A stretch of 64,000 nt of DNA from DATDAH01 sp963845425 (lineage in GTDB: Bacteria > Actinomycetota > Acidimicrobiia > Acidimicrobiales > DATDAH01), in the NCBI GenBank assembly GCA_963845425.1, contig CAWJSC010000011.1:62001-126000 (forward strand), read 5' to 3'. The notes under the pieces are model-generated. The model saw only the letters and a list, made by a program, of their open reading frames with translations, was not told where the DNA came from and ran no database searches. The position numbers were made by a program, and so were the translations under genes. This document shows, piece by piece, positions 8,201-16,215 of the stretch. Positions within the stretch are counted from its first letter, which is position 1. Each line of letters starts with the position of its first letter.

Positions 8201-8989
8201 TCAACCCTGATGAAGCGGACACGAGTAGGTGGTGCGGCCGCCGATGGTGCGCCGGGACAGCGGGGTGCCGTCCTTCGGGCAGACCCCGCCTCGATGGCGC
8301 TCGGCCTGCAGGTCACCGGTGTGGGACCCGCCCCGCGCCCACAGCCGGTCGAGGCCGGCCCGGAGGTGACGGTGGAGCCGTCGGATCTCCTCGTCGTCCA
8401 GGGTTCGGGTCTCCCGCTGGGGGTCGAAGCCGGCCCGCCAGAGGATCTCGTCGGTGAGGAGGTTGCCCAGGCCGGCCACCCGGTGCTGGTCCATCAGCCG
8501 GGCCTTGAGCGGTGCGGTGCTCGCCCCGAGGGAGTCCCGCAGTTGGCGCAACGTGAGGGTGAGCGCGTCGGGGCCGAGTACCTCCTCATCGGGGTCCAGG
8601 CTGACGCCGCCCAGCCGTCGGGGGTCCCGCATCCGCAGGTGACCCCCGCCGGCGAAGTCGAGGGCGAACCGGTCCCACGCCGGCTCGTCCCGGTTGCTTC
8701 CGTAGATCAGGTCGTCCAGCGCCGCGGCGTGGTCGACCACCAACCGGCCGGTCATGCCGAAGCGCAGCCCGAGCACCGGCCCCTCCCCCTCGTCGGTGTC
8801 GAGGAGGAGCAGCTTGCCCCGTCGCCGGGCCGCCGTCAGGGTCCGACCGGCGAGCGCGGTCCCGGCGGTGGCACCGTCGAGGCCCTCCTTCAGGTACCAG
8901 GCGTCATCGGCGTGGACCTCGGCGACGGTCCGGCCCAGGGCCTCCAGGGCGTGGAGGCGGTAATACTCGATCTCGAGGATCTCGGGCAC
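8201..8989 (-). CDS. Fpg/Nei family DNA glycosylase with altered zinc finger
   Basis: The GTG at 8989 gives MPEILEIEYYR, matching the family's essential Pro2-Glu3 start. The 262-residue protein has the conserved RGKLLLL lysine region, GMTGRL, an RDPRRLGG stretch, KARLMDQHRVAGLGNLLTDEILW (helix-two-turn-helix) and a C-terminal finger. In that finger the usual four cysteines are reduced to C-x2-D ... C-x2-H (VCPKDGTPL, TYSCPLHQG). Enzymes of this family excise oxidised purines or pyrimidines and cut the strand by beta/delta elimination. Whether this finger still binds zinc is uncertain. The membrane-protein gene lies downstream on the same strand. Confidence 0.92.
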   Translation of the reverse strand: MPEILEIEYYRLHALEALGRTVAEVHADDAWYLKEGLDGATAGTALAGRTLTAARRRGKLLLLDTDEGEGPVLGLRFGMTGRLVVDHAAALDDLIYGSNRDEPAWDRFALDFAGGGHLRMRDPRRLGGVSLDPDEEVLGPDALTLTLRQLRDSLGASTAPLKARLMDQHRVAGLGNLLTDEILWRAGFDPQRETRTLDDEEIRRLHRHLRAGLDRLWARGGSHTGDLQAERHRGGVCPKDGTPLSRRTIGGRTTYSCPLHQG

Positions 8990-9026
8990 GGCGGGATGAT
9001 GACAGCACCGGGTGCGACGAGTTGAC

Positions 9027-10241
9027 TCAGCCCGTCGTCTTGGCCGCCACCGCCAGCGCCTGAGCGAGGTCGGCCGCGAGGTCGTCAGGGTGCTCCAGGC
9101 CGACCGAGAGGCGGATGGTCCCGGGCCCGATCCCGGCGGCCTCGAGCTCCTCGGGCAGCAGGCTCTGATGGGTGGTCGACGCGGGATGGCAGACGATCGT
9201 CTCGGGCCCGCCGAGCGAGGTCGCCATGCGCACCAGCGCCAAGGACTCGACGAAGGCCTGACCTGCCTCGCGACCGCCGGCCACGTCGAACGCCATGACC
9301 GCGCCCATGTGGGCCAGTTGGCGCTTGGCCAGGTCCCGCTGCGGATGCGACTCGAGGCCCGGGTAACGGATGCCCTCCACATGCGGTGAGGCCTCCAGCA
9401 GCTCCGCCAGCTCCTGGGCCGACTCGCTCTGACGGTGTAGGCGGACCCCCAGGGTGCGCAGGCCCCGGACGCCGTTCATGGCGTCGAAGGGTGACGCACT
9501 GGCCCCCTGCAGGATGGCGAAGCCCCACAGCCAGTCGATGAGGTCCTGGCTGCCACAGACGATGCCGAGGGTGGCGTCGTTGTGCCCGGCGATGCCCTTG
9601 GTGGCCGAGTGGAGGACCAGGTCGACACCGTGGGCCAGGGGCTGCTGGCCCAAAGGGGTGGCGAAGGTGGAGTCGACACAGGTCACCGGGCCCTTGATGG
9701 CACCGATGTCGTCCAGGTCGACCAGGTCGAGGCGGGGGTTGGCCGGGGTCTCGGCGAACACCAGGGTCGTCTTCCCCGGGCGCACGGCCGCGGCAAAGGC
9801 CCCCGGGTCGGTGCCGTCCACCAGCGTCACGTCGATGCCGAAGCGGGGGCAGATCCCGAGGAGGACCGATGTCGTCTGGGAGTAGAGCTGGCGCTGGGCG
9901 ACGATGTGGTCACCGGCTGAGCAGATGCCCAGGATGACCCCGGTGACCGCCCCCATGCCCGACGCGTAGGCCCGGGCCGCCTCGGCGCCCTCGAGGTCGG
10001 CGACGGCCTGCTCGAAGGCCCGGACGCCGGGGTTGCCGTGGCGGGTGTAGAAGCGGCCGGGGTCGACCGCCGTGGCCAGCGCGGCGGCCTCGGCCGCCGT
10101 CTCGGTCTCGAAGGTGGTCGAGGGCCAGAGCAGTGGGGCCAGGGCCCCGCCCTGGTCGGCCCGGCCCCCGGTGATGGCCCGGGTCTCGAGGTGCAGCGCC
10201 GGCCGCTCGGTGGCATCGGGCGCGTCGGTCGGCTCAGGCAT
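9027..10241 (-). CDS. Cys/Met metabolism PLP enzyme, probable O-acyl-homoserine sulfhydrylase or cystathionine gamma-synthase
   Basis: The 404-residue protein is a type I PLP enzyme. YTRHGNPG near residue 65 and the Schiff-base lysine Lys215 in LHSATKGIAGHNDATLG are clear, and so are the phosphate-binding ASGMGA and the C-terminal RLSVGLEHPDDL. Its ATG overlaps the metX stop by 8 bases, so it is translated with metX and most likely condenses O-acetylhomoserine with sulfide (MetZ/MetY role) or cysteine (MetB role). Sequence motifs alone do not separate these. The pair lies under a SAM riboswitch, which fits a role in methionine synthesis. Confidence 0.93.
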   Translation of the reverse strand: MPEPTDAPDATERPALHLETRAITGGRADQGGALAPLLWPSTTFETETAAEAAALATAVDPGRFYTRHGNPGVRAFEQAVADLEGAEAARAYASGMGAVTGVILGICSAGDHIVAQRQLYSQTTSVLLGICPRFGIDVTLVDGTDPGAFAAAVRPGKTTLVFAETPANPRLDLVDLDDIGAIKGPVTCVDSTFATPLGQQPLAHGVDLVLHSATKGIAGHNDATLGIVCGSQDLIDWLWGFAILQGASASPFDAMNGVRGLRTLGVRLHRQSESAQELAELLEASPHVEGIRYPGLESHPQRDLAKRQLAHMGAVMAFDVAGGREAGQAFVESLALVRMATSLGGPETIVCHPASTTHQSLLPEELEAAGIGPGTIRLSVGLEHPDDLAADLAQALAVAAKTTG

Positions 10242-11427
10242 CGGGACTCTCCAGATCGTTCTTCTCGACTCGGGTCAGGAACTCCTCGAGCACGCCGCCC
10301 ACGGCCTCGGCCTCGATCAGGAAGCCGTCGTGGCCGTGGGGGCTGTCGATGGTCACGTGGTGGCTGGGCGCGCCGCCGGCCAGCAGGGCCGCATGGATCG
10401 CCTCCTGCTGGTGCTTCGGGTAGAGGGTGTCGCTCGAGATGCTCAGGTTGAGCGTGGGCACCCGGATGCGGCCGAGGGCCCGCAGCGGACCACCTCGGTT
10501 GCGGCCGACATCGTGGAGGTCCATGGCCTTGTTCAGCCGGAGGTAGCTGTTGGCGTCGAAGCGGCGGACGAACTTCTCGCCCTGGTAGTCGAGGTAGCCC
10601 TCCACCTGGAAGCGCTGCTCGAGGAGGAACTCCTCGAGCACCTCGAGGCCGTCGCGGCCGAAGCGGGCCTCGTAGACCTGGTCGCTGCGGTAGGTGATGT
10701 GGGCGATCATGCGGGCCAGAGCCAGGCCGGCGTGGGGCCCGTCGTCCGGCTCGGCGTCGTAGAAGTCGCCCCCTCGCCACTTCGGGTCCAGTTGCACCGC
10801 GAGGCGGCCCACTCGGCTGAAGGCGATCTGCCACGCGCTGGCCGCGGCCGTGGTGGCGATCGGGACCAGGGACTGCACCCGCAACGGGTACATGACGCCC
10901 CACTCGAGCACCTGCATCCCGCCGAAGGAGCCCCCGACGACAGCGAGCCATCGGGGGATGCCGAGGTGGTCGGCCACCGCGGCCTGGGTCCGGACCATGT
11001 CCCGCACCGAAACGATCGGGAAGTCGGCGCCGTAGGGCCGCCCGGTCGCCGGATCCAACGACGACGGTCCCGTGGTGCCCTGGCATCCGCCGAGCACGTT
11101 CACACAGACGACGAAGACGCGGTCGGTGTCCAGTGGCCGGCCGGGACCGACCATGGCGTCCCACCACCCCGGCGTCGGATGGCCGGGCGCGGAGCGTCCG
11201 GTGACGTGGCTGTCCCCGGTGACGGCATGGCAGACGAGCACGGCGTTGGCCCCCGAGGGATCCAACTCACCCCAGGTCTCGTAGGCGACGGTGACGCCGC
11301 GGAGCTGGCCGCCGCCCTCGAGGACGAACGGGCGGCCGTCGGGCAGGGCGAGGAACTGCCGGTGGCCCACGGGGTCACCGGGGCGCCACGCGCCGGTGAC
11401 CGGCAGCTCACGGCTCCCGTCGTTCAC
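10234..11427 (-). CDS. metX: Homoserine O-acetyltransferase
   Basis: The 397-residue alpha/beta hydrolase carries the nucleophile Ser167 in VVGGSFGGMQVLEW and the catalytic histidine in IDSPHGHDGFLIE. It also has the family stretches HAVTGDSHV, NVLGGCQGTTGP and RDMVRTQ. It acylates homoserine with acetyl-CoA (succinyl-CoA in some members) in the first committed step of methionine synthesis. The start is GTG at 11427 with an AGGAAGG ribosome site about a dozen bases upstream. A SAM-responsive leader precedes it, and the sulfhydrylase gene follows with an 8-base overlap. Confidence 0.96.
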   Translation of the reverse strand: MNDGSRELPVTGAWRPGDPVGHRQFLALPDGRPFVLEGGGQLRGVTVAYETWGELDPSGANAVLVCHAVTGDSHVTGRSAPGHPTPGWWDAMVGPGRPLDTDRVFVVCVNVLGGCQGTTGPSSLDPATGRPYGADFPIVSVRDMVRTQAAVADHLGIPRWLAVVGGSFGGMQVLEWGVMYPLRVQSLVPIATTAAASAWQIAFSRVGRLAVQLDPKWRGGDFYDAEPDDGPHAGLALARMIAHITYRSDQVYEARFGRDGLEVLEEFLLEQRFQVEGYLDYQGEKFVRRFDANSYLRLNKAMDLHDVGRNRGGPLRALGRIRVPTLNLSISSDTLYPKHQQEAIHAALLAGGAPSHHVTIDSPHGHDGFLIEAEAVGGVLEEFLTRVEKNDLESPDA

Positions 11428-11505
11428 GTCGCACCGCCTTCCTCGCTCGGGGGGCGGACACTGCGGTACGTCGAACGGGACGACTTCGTTGCCTCCTGCG
11501 AGGCC

Positions 11506-11584
11506 ACATCCCCACCGAGGCGGGTGGCACCTTGGGTGTCCGCCCCAGGTTGCCGGACCCGGTCGCCCGGATCACTCTTGATGT
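11506..11584 (-). promoter_or_regulatory. SAM riboswitch aptamer (SAM-I/SAM-IV clan) upstream of metX
   Basis: On the minus strand the leader contains AAGAG right after the first closing-stem arm ACATC (11584-11580). The core CCGGCAACC follows, then AAGGTGCC, and the closing arm GATGT (11510-11506). These are the hallmark conserved elements of S-box-type aptamers in the right order. Internal stems CCGG-gcga-CCGG and a CCACC/GGTGG arm are visible. It lies about 80 bases before the metX GTG. No clear terminator with a U-run follows, so control of translation initiation is the likelier mode. Confidence 0.8.
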
Positions 11585-11616
11585 CTTGGTCGGAGAGGTT
11601 ATCCCGGACCGGGTTC

Positions 11617-12474
11617 CTATCGGAAGCGTTCTTCGGTTTCGTAGTGGGCGTCGAGGTCGACGAGGGCGTTGAACTCGTCGAAGGACATGACCTGGTCGAG
11701 GTCGTCGCGCAGGGTGCCCTTCTCGGCCAGGGTGGCGTAGGCGCCCCGCAGGGCCTTGACCGCGGCGTACAGGCCGCCGAGGGGCGCCACGATCAGGTCG
11801 AAGCCGAGGTCGTGCAGCTCGGTTGGTGTGAGCAGCGGGGTCTTGCCCGACTCGATCATGTTGGCGACCCGCACGCAGTCGGGCAGGGCCTCGGCGATCT
11901 GCTCCAGCTCGGCCAGGGACTCGGGGGCCTCGATGAAGACGGCGTCGACGCCCACGTCGAGGGCGCGGCGGGCCCGGTCGATGGCCTCGTCGATGCTGAC
12001 CGCGGCCCGGGCGTCCGTGCGGGCGGTGATGTGCAGGTGGCTCCGAGTAGCCACCGCGGCCTTCAGCTTGGACAGCCAGTCCTCGACCGGGACGACGGCC
12101 TTGCCCGCCATGTGGCCGCACTTCTTGGGCCAGACCTGGTCCTCGAGGAACATCCCGGTGGCCCCGGCGGCCTCCCACAGCTCGACGGTGCGGATCGTGT
12201 TGAGCGAGTTCCCGTAGCCGGTGTCGGCATCGACGATCACCATGAGCTCCGGCGCCGCCCGACACACCCGGCGCGCCACCTCGGCCATCTCTCCCTGGGT
12301 CAGATAGCCGAAGTCGGGCAGGCCGAGCAGCGTGGCCGACACGCTGTAGCCGGACAAGAACGCCACCTCGTGGCCGGCCTGGTCGGCCAGGCGGGCCGAC
12401 ATGGCATCCCACACCCCCGGCATGAGCACCGGCTCCCCCGAGGCCAGCCGTGCCCGCAGGTCGTACCCGTTCAT
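11617..12474 (-). CDS. Isocitrate lyase/PEP mutase superfamily enzyme
   Basis: The 285-residue TIM-barrel protein has the metal-binding DADTGYGN motif at about 83-90, EDQVWPKKCGHM with the lyase KKCGH loop cysteine, and TARTDAR. The lyase-type loop favours a C-C lyase (methylisocitrate, dimethylmalate or oxaloacetate-type substrate) over a phosphonate mutase. Length is near that of PrpB-like lyases, but no methylcitrate cycle genes are adjacent. The ATG at 12474 sits at the edge of a 376-base intergenic region. It is followed on the same strand by the metX leader. Confidence 0.9.
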   Translation of the reverse strand: MNGYDLRARLASGEPVLMPGVWDAMSARLADQAGHEVAFLSGYSVSATLLGLPDFGYLTQGEMAEVARRVCRAAPELMVIVDADTGYGNSLNTIRTVELWEAAGATGMFLEDQVWPKKCGHMAGKAVVPVEDWLSKLKAAVATRSHLHITARTDARAAVSIDEAIDRARRALDVGVDAVFIEAPESLAELEQIAEALPDCVRVANMIESGKTPLLTPTELHDLGFDLIVAPLGGLYAAVKALRGAYATLAEKGTLRDDLDQVMSFDEFNALVDLDAHYETEERFR

Positions 12475-12850
12475 CCCGCCGACCCTACGTGAGGCAGGGA
12501 GAACCGAAGCAAGGACGGGGGCGGGCGGTCCTGCCGACGGACGGCCGTGCCCTCACCGCCTCCCGGCGGACGCAACGAGGCGAACACGGGGGCGTGGGGT
12601 CGGGCCGGAAGCCGGCAGGGGCATTCCGGCCGGCTGGGCCGAGTCGGTCAGCCGATGTTCACCACGGAGCGTGAGATTCGGCGAAGGCACCCGAAAGCGG
12701 GCGACCTCGAGGCAATAGCTGTCGGAACCCGACAGCTATTGCCTCAAGCATTGCGCAAGGCGTGACGCTGGGTGAGATTCGGGGGCCGGCGTGTTCCGGA
12801 CGACCGGCAGTCGGGCCCCACGCCCCATCCCTGCCTTCGTTGGGCCCGGC
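12475..12850. other. Intergenic region with inverted repeats, no gene seen
   Basis: No supported gene lies in these 376 bases. It contains the perfect 17-bp hairpin described separately. A second inverted repeat GGCCGGAA/TTCCGGCC lies at 12603-12610 and 12624-12631. An 11-base direct repeat GTGAGATTCGG at 12671-12681 and 12772-12782 brackets the hairpin. Promoters for the downstream lyase gene must lie here, but I could not pick one with confidence. Confidence 0.6.
12709..12745. repeat. Perfect 17-bp inverted repeat (hairpin)
   Basis: Left arm GAGGCAATAGCTGTCGG (12709-12725) and right arm 12729-12745 are exact reverse complements around a 3-base AAC centre. Local AT content is higher than in the flanks. 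There is no T-run on either side, so it is a poor intrinsic terminator. It sits between two same-strand genes and is bracketed by an 11-base direct repeat about 100 bases apart. Confidence 0.85.
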
Positions 12851-14458
12851 TCAGGGGAGGCGGCGGGACCACCAGGCCAGCAGCTCGTCGGGCCTCCCGT
12901 CCTCGACCCCGTAGGCCCGGCAGGCGAGACGGCCGTAGTCGACGAGGGCCTGGTGACGGTCCGGCGCCGTGCTGACCGAGCGCAGGGCCTTGGTGGCTCG
13001 GGTCCAGGCGCGGCGATCCGTCGGCAGGGGGACCTCCAGCAGGAGCTTGGCGGACAGGCGGATGGTGTCGGCGGACAGGCCGCTGCCCAGCGCCCGCTCG
13101 AAGGCCCACGCGGCCACCGGGGGGGACGACAGGGCTGCCGCCAGGTCCCAGAGGCGGTCGGCCGGTGCCTCGACGGTGATGACCGGGACCGAGGGCAGGA
13201 GCGCTCCGGCCTCGTCGACCACGACCTCGACCACCTTGGTCTGGCCCGCGACCAGGAGCTTGGGCACCCGGCGCGCCGTGAACCAGTCCCGGAGGGGCGG
13301 CTCGAGGGCCGAGACGTCCACCGTCGGCCGCTGCCAGGTCCGACCGCCGATGCGGGTCGTCCGTTCCCCCCAGGCACAGTGCAGGGGATCGATGAGGCCG
13401 GCGGTGACCATCGGCGCTCCGTCACCGCCGTCGGTCACGTGGCCGAGGACGCCGTAGAACTGGTGGCGGAAGCCTGCCGCCGCGGAGGCCATCGAGCCGA
13501 CCGTCGGGCCGTCACCCAGGTCGACCTCGGGCAGGCCCTTGGCCCGGGCCCCCAGGTGGCCCCATGCCCCCGAGGCCGTCCCCCGCGGCTCCACCTCTGG
13601 ACCGCCGTAGAGCTCGACCGGACCGGGCCGACCGGCCTTTTCGGCCACGACGGCGACCACGTGGGTCGACGCCGAGAACACCTTCTGTTCGGCCACCCAC
13701 AGCGCCCGCAGCGCGGCCCGCTCCCCCACGGCGACGCGCACCCCTTCGGCGTCCCTGGACGTGAGCACCGACTGCGGCTGGATCAGCCCCACCCGCCCAC
13801 CTGGCCGCAGCACGTCCAGCGAGCGCAGCAGGAACAGCCCCGCCGTGTCCGTGTAGGCCCCCGGCGAGCGCCCCGCCCGCCGGGTGGAGGCCCGCAACGG
13901 CGACCCGAACGGCGGATTCCCGACCACCGCGTCGAACCCCTCCGTTCTGGCGCCCGATTGAGGTGTCCCAGCGCCGCAATCGGGCGCCAGAACGAGGAAG
14001 TCGGCCGCTGACACCGAGGCGGGGGTGCCGCCGGACCAGAGGGCGGTAGCGGCCTGTGCCACCTCGACGGCCAGCGGGTCCACGTCGATGCCGTGGAGGC
14101 GCCGGGCCGCCTGGGTGGGCGACAGGCCCCGACCCACGAGCGCCCGGCCGGCAGCCAGCAGGAAGGCCCCACCGCCACACGCCGGGTCGAGCACGTGCTC
14201 GGCCCTCGGCGTCAGGGTCAGCGCCACCAGTCGATCGGCGAGGGCAGGGGGCGTGTAGTGCGCCCCCCGCACCTTGCGATCGTCCGGCGCGAGCAGGGCC
14301 TCGTGGGCGAGACCCAGCAGATCGGCACCCGCGCTGTCAGGCATCGGCGGAAAGCCATCGACACCCTCAGCATCGAGCAACTCGACCTGGGACCCGCTCA
14401 GCCCCTCCCGAGAGAAGAGCGAGCGGGTGAGCCCGGCCAGCAGGGGCCGGGCGGCCAC
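12851..14458 (-). CDS. Orphan N6-adenine DNA methyltransferase (Eco57I/HsdM-like)
   Basis: The 535-residue protein has RKVRGAHYTPPALADRLV ahead of SAM motif I (VLDPACGGGAFLLAAG) and the catalytic NPPF in FDAVVGNPPFGSPL, in the order of class I N6-adenine methylases. The C-terminal half (after about 300) would be target recognition. No restriction subunit is adjacent, so it is an orphan, or the C-terminal part carries another activity. The stretch between motif I and NPPF holds an 18-bp-arm palindrome that encodes about 17 extra residues. The GTG at 14458 is the start used here; the frame stays open upstream into the helicase 3' end without a better start. Confidence 0.88.
   Translation of the reverse strand: MAARPLLAGLTRSLFSREGLSGSQVELLDAEGVDGFPPMPDSAGADLLGLAHEALLAPDDRKVRGAHYTPPALADRLVALTLTPRAEHVLDPACGGGAFLLAAGRALVGRGLSPTQAARRLHGIDVDPLAVEVAQAATALWSGGTPASVSAADFLVLAPDCGAGTPQSGARTEGFDAVVGNPPFGSPLRASTRRAGRSPGAYTDTAGLFLLRSLDVLRPGGRVGLIQPQSVLTSRDAEGVRVAVGERAALRALWVAEQKVFSASTHVVAVVAEKAGRPGPVELYGGPEVEPRGTASGAWGHLGARAKGLPEVDLGDGPTVGSMASAAAGFRHQFYGVLGHVTDGGDGAPMVTAGLIDPLHCAWGERTTRIGGRTWQRPTVDVSALEPPLRDWFTARRVPKLLVAGQTKVVEVVVDEAGALLPSVPVITVEAPADRLWDLAAALSSPPVAAWAFERALGSGLSADTIRLSAKLLLEVPLPTDRRAWTRATKALRSVSTAPDRHQALVDYGRLACRAYGVEDGRPDELLAWWSRRLP
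13943..13994. repeat. Perfect palindromic element inside the methyltransferase coding sequence
   Basis: Arms of 18 bp (13943-13960 and 13977-13994, CGTTCTGGCGCCCGATTG and its exact complement) flank a 16-base loop. It lies in frame within the methylase and encodes the residues VLAPDCGAGTPQSGARTE just before the catalytic FDAVVGNPPF. The outer sequence TTCTGGCGCC-GATT is also found at the outer edge of the palindrome at 56.8 kb. This looks like a small palindromic element tolerated inside a protein loop. Confidence 0.8.
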
Positions 14459-14513
14459 GGACCCGTCCCCGGCCCACGCCCGCAGGGCGGTGAGCCAAGC
14501 CCGGGTCGGGCGA

Positions 14514-15689
14514 TCAGGCAGGCTCCAGCTCCGAGGATGGGTCCCAGGCCAGCAGGTCCCCGAGCCGGGGATCGTTGGAGAAGACCTCGACGATCGGCTG
14601 GTCGACCACGCCGATGCGGGTCTGCAGCCGCTTCACCTCGAGCTCCTGGTTCCACAGCACCAGGCTCACGACCACGCCGGACTCGCCGGCGCGGGCCGTG
14701 CGGCCGGAGCGGTGGAGGTAGGTCTTGTGGTCCGAGGGCGGGTCGTAGTGGATGACCACGTCGATGTCGTCCACGTGGATGCCGCGGGCCGCGACGTCGG
14801 TGGCCACCAACACGTGGAGCTTGCCCTCGTCGAAGTCCTTGAGGGCCCGCTCCCGCACCCGCTGGGGCAGGTCGCCGTGGATGGCGGCGGCGTCGACGCC
14901 TTCCTTCTCGAGGTTGCGCTCGAGGCGGTCGGCGCCCCGCTTGGTGTTGCAGAAGACCAGCGTGCGCTCGGTGCCCTTGGCGATGGCCGCAGCCACCCGC
15001 ACCTTGTCCATGTCGTGGACGTGCAGGAAGCGGTGGTGCATCTCGTCCACCGTGACCTGGGCGTACTCGACCTCGCAGATGGCGGGGTCGGTGCACTGGC
15101 GCTTGATCACGCCGTTCACCACGCCGTCGAGGGTGGCCGAGAACAGCATGGTCTGGTGCTCGTTGTCGATCCGGCGCAGGATCCACTCGACCTGGGGCAG
15201 GAACCCCATGTCGGCCATGCGGTCGGCCTCGTCGAGCACGATGATCTCGATGTCGGCGACCGAGCACTCGTTGCGGTCGATGAGGTCGATCAGACGACCC
15301 GGGGTGGCGGCCACGACCTCGGCGCCCTCCTCCAGCTCGGCGACCTGCTTCTCCATGGGGGCGCCGCCGTAGATCGCCATGACCTTCACGCCGCGCTCGG
15401 CGGACAGGGGCTTGAGCTCGTCACAGACCTGCAGGGCCAGTTCCCGGGTGGGGACCAGCACGAGGGCACGGGGGCGCCGGGGCTCGGCCTTGGTCACCCG
15501 GCCGAGGATGGGCAGGCCGAAGGCCAGGGTCTTGCCGGAGCCGGTCTTGGCCTTGCCGCAGACGTCACGCCCTTCCAGGGCGGGCGGGATGGCCAGCTGC
15601 TGGATGGGGAACGGCTCGGTGATGCCGCGGGATGCGAGGGCCTCGACCAGGTCGGGGGCCACGCCGAGCGACTCGAACGTGGAATTCAT
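14514..15689 (-). CDS. DEAD-box RNA helicase
   Basis: Starting at the ATG at 15689, the 391-residue protein has the full set of motifs. These are a Q motif (FPIQQLAIP), motif I (AKTGSGKT), PTREL, motif II (DEAD in VLDEADRMADMGF), motif III (SAT), and motif VI (HRSGRTARAG). It lacks a long C-terminal RNA-binding extension, so it is a minimal helicase core. Roles in ribosome assembly or RNA decay at low temperature are typical. Earlier in-frame starts exist up to 15950, but those residues look non-coding, and the leader forms a stem that closes right at this ATG. Confidence 0.95.
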   Translation of the reverse strand: MNSTFESLGVAPDLVEALASRGITEPFPIQQLAIPPALEGRDVCGKAKTGSGKTLAFGLPILGRVTKAEPRRPRALVLVPTRELALQVCDELKPLSAERGVKVMAIYGGAPMEKQVAELEEGAEVVAATPGRLIDLIDRNECSVADIEIIVLDEADRMADMGFLPQVEWILRRIDNEHQTMLFSATLDGVVNGVIKRQCTDPAICEVEYAQVTVDEMHHRFLHVHDMDKVRVAAAIAKGTERTLVFCNTKRGADRLERNLEKEGVDAAAIHGDLPQRVRERALKDFDEGKLHVLVATDVAARGIHVDDIDVVIHYDPPSDHKTYLHRSGRTARAGESGVVVSLVLWNQELEVKRLQTRIGVVDQPIVEVFSNDPRLGDLLAWDPSSELEPA

Positions 15690-15762
15690 CGGGTTGTCTC
15701 CGTCTGTCAGGTGTTCGGGGGGTGGGCCGCCCTCGGCGAACAACGAGAAAGAGGACAACCCG
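15690..15762 (-). promoter_or_regulatory. Structured leader of the DEAD-box helicase mRNA
   Basis: Two nested inverted repeats pair across the leader. GACAACCCG directly before the ATG (15698-15690) pairs with CGGGTTGTC (15762-15754), and CGAACA pairs with TGTTCG inside. The GGAG-like ribosome site lies within the loop next to the closing stem. The fold could hide or expose the start region, so autoregulation or a temperature response is possible. This rests on manual pairing only. Confidence 0.5.
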
Positions 15763-15856
15763 AGAGGATCCATCCGGCGCCTGGAGGTTGCGAGGCGGGG
15801 GATGCAGATCCTTCGGCTACCGAGTGTACCGACGGGACCGCAGGAAGCGGGGACCC

Positions 15857-16165
15857 TCAGGCCGCCCAGTCGGGATCGGGGGCGTTGTGGGAGCGCCGCC
15901 AGACGACGAAGAGGACGGCGCCCAGCACCCCCTCGACCAGGATCGCCCAAGCCCGCAGTGGCGCCGGCTCCACCAGGTGGACCCCCTCGAACGTGCAGAT
16001 CTCACCGGGCGGCCAGGCCTGCCAGCTCACCTCGCCGTAGGTCTCGACCACGCCCGGGACCGGGCAGCGCTCGTCCATGGTGAGGGCCTCGAGGCTGATG
16101 ATCGACAACAGCGCGGCGCCGAGGAGCACCCAGACCAGGACGAGGCCGCTGATCAGGTAGCGCAC
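15857..16165 (-). CDS. Small two-helix membrane protein
   Basis: The GTG at 16165 gives 102 residues: VRYLISGLVLVWVLLGAALL (helix 1), an outside loop of about 45 residues with two cysteines (ERCPVPGVVE and EICTFEGVHL) that could form a disulfide, then a second helix (AWAILVEGVLGAVLFVVW) and a short tail. No known family is recognised. Longer starts add an arginine-rich stretch that looks like out-of-frame sequence of the peroxidase gene, so I prefer this one. It is followed by the helicase leader. Confidence 0.7.
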   Translation of the reverse strand: MRYLISGLVLVWVLLGAALLSIISLEALTMDERCPVPGVVETYGEVSWQAWPPGEICTFEGVHLVEPAPLRAWAILVEGVLGAVLFVVWRRSHNAPDPDWAA

Positions 16166-16215
16166 CGATCCGCCACCGGGCCCCGTCGTCGCCGGGGTCG
16201 GCCTCCGCCACCGCG

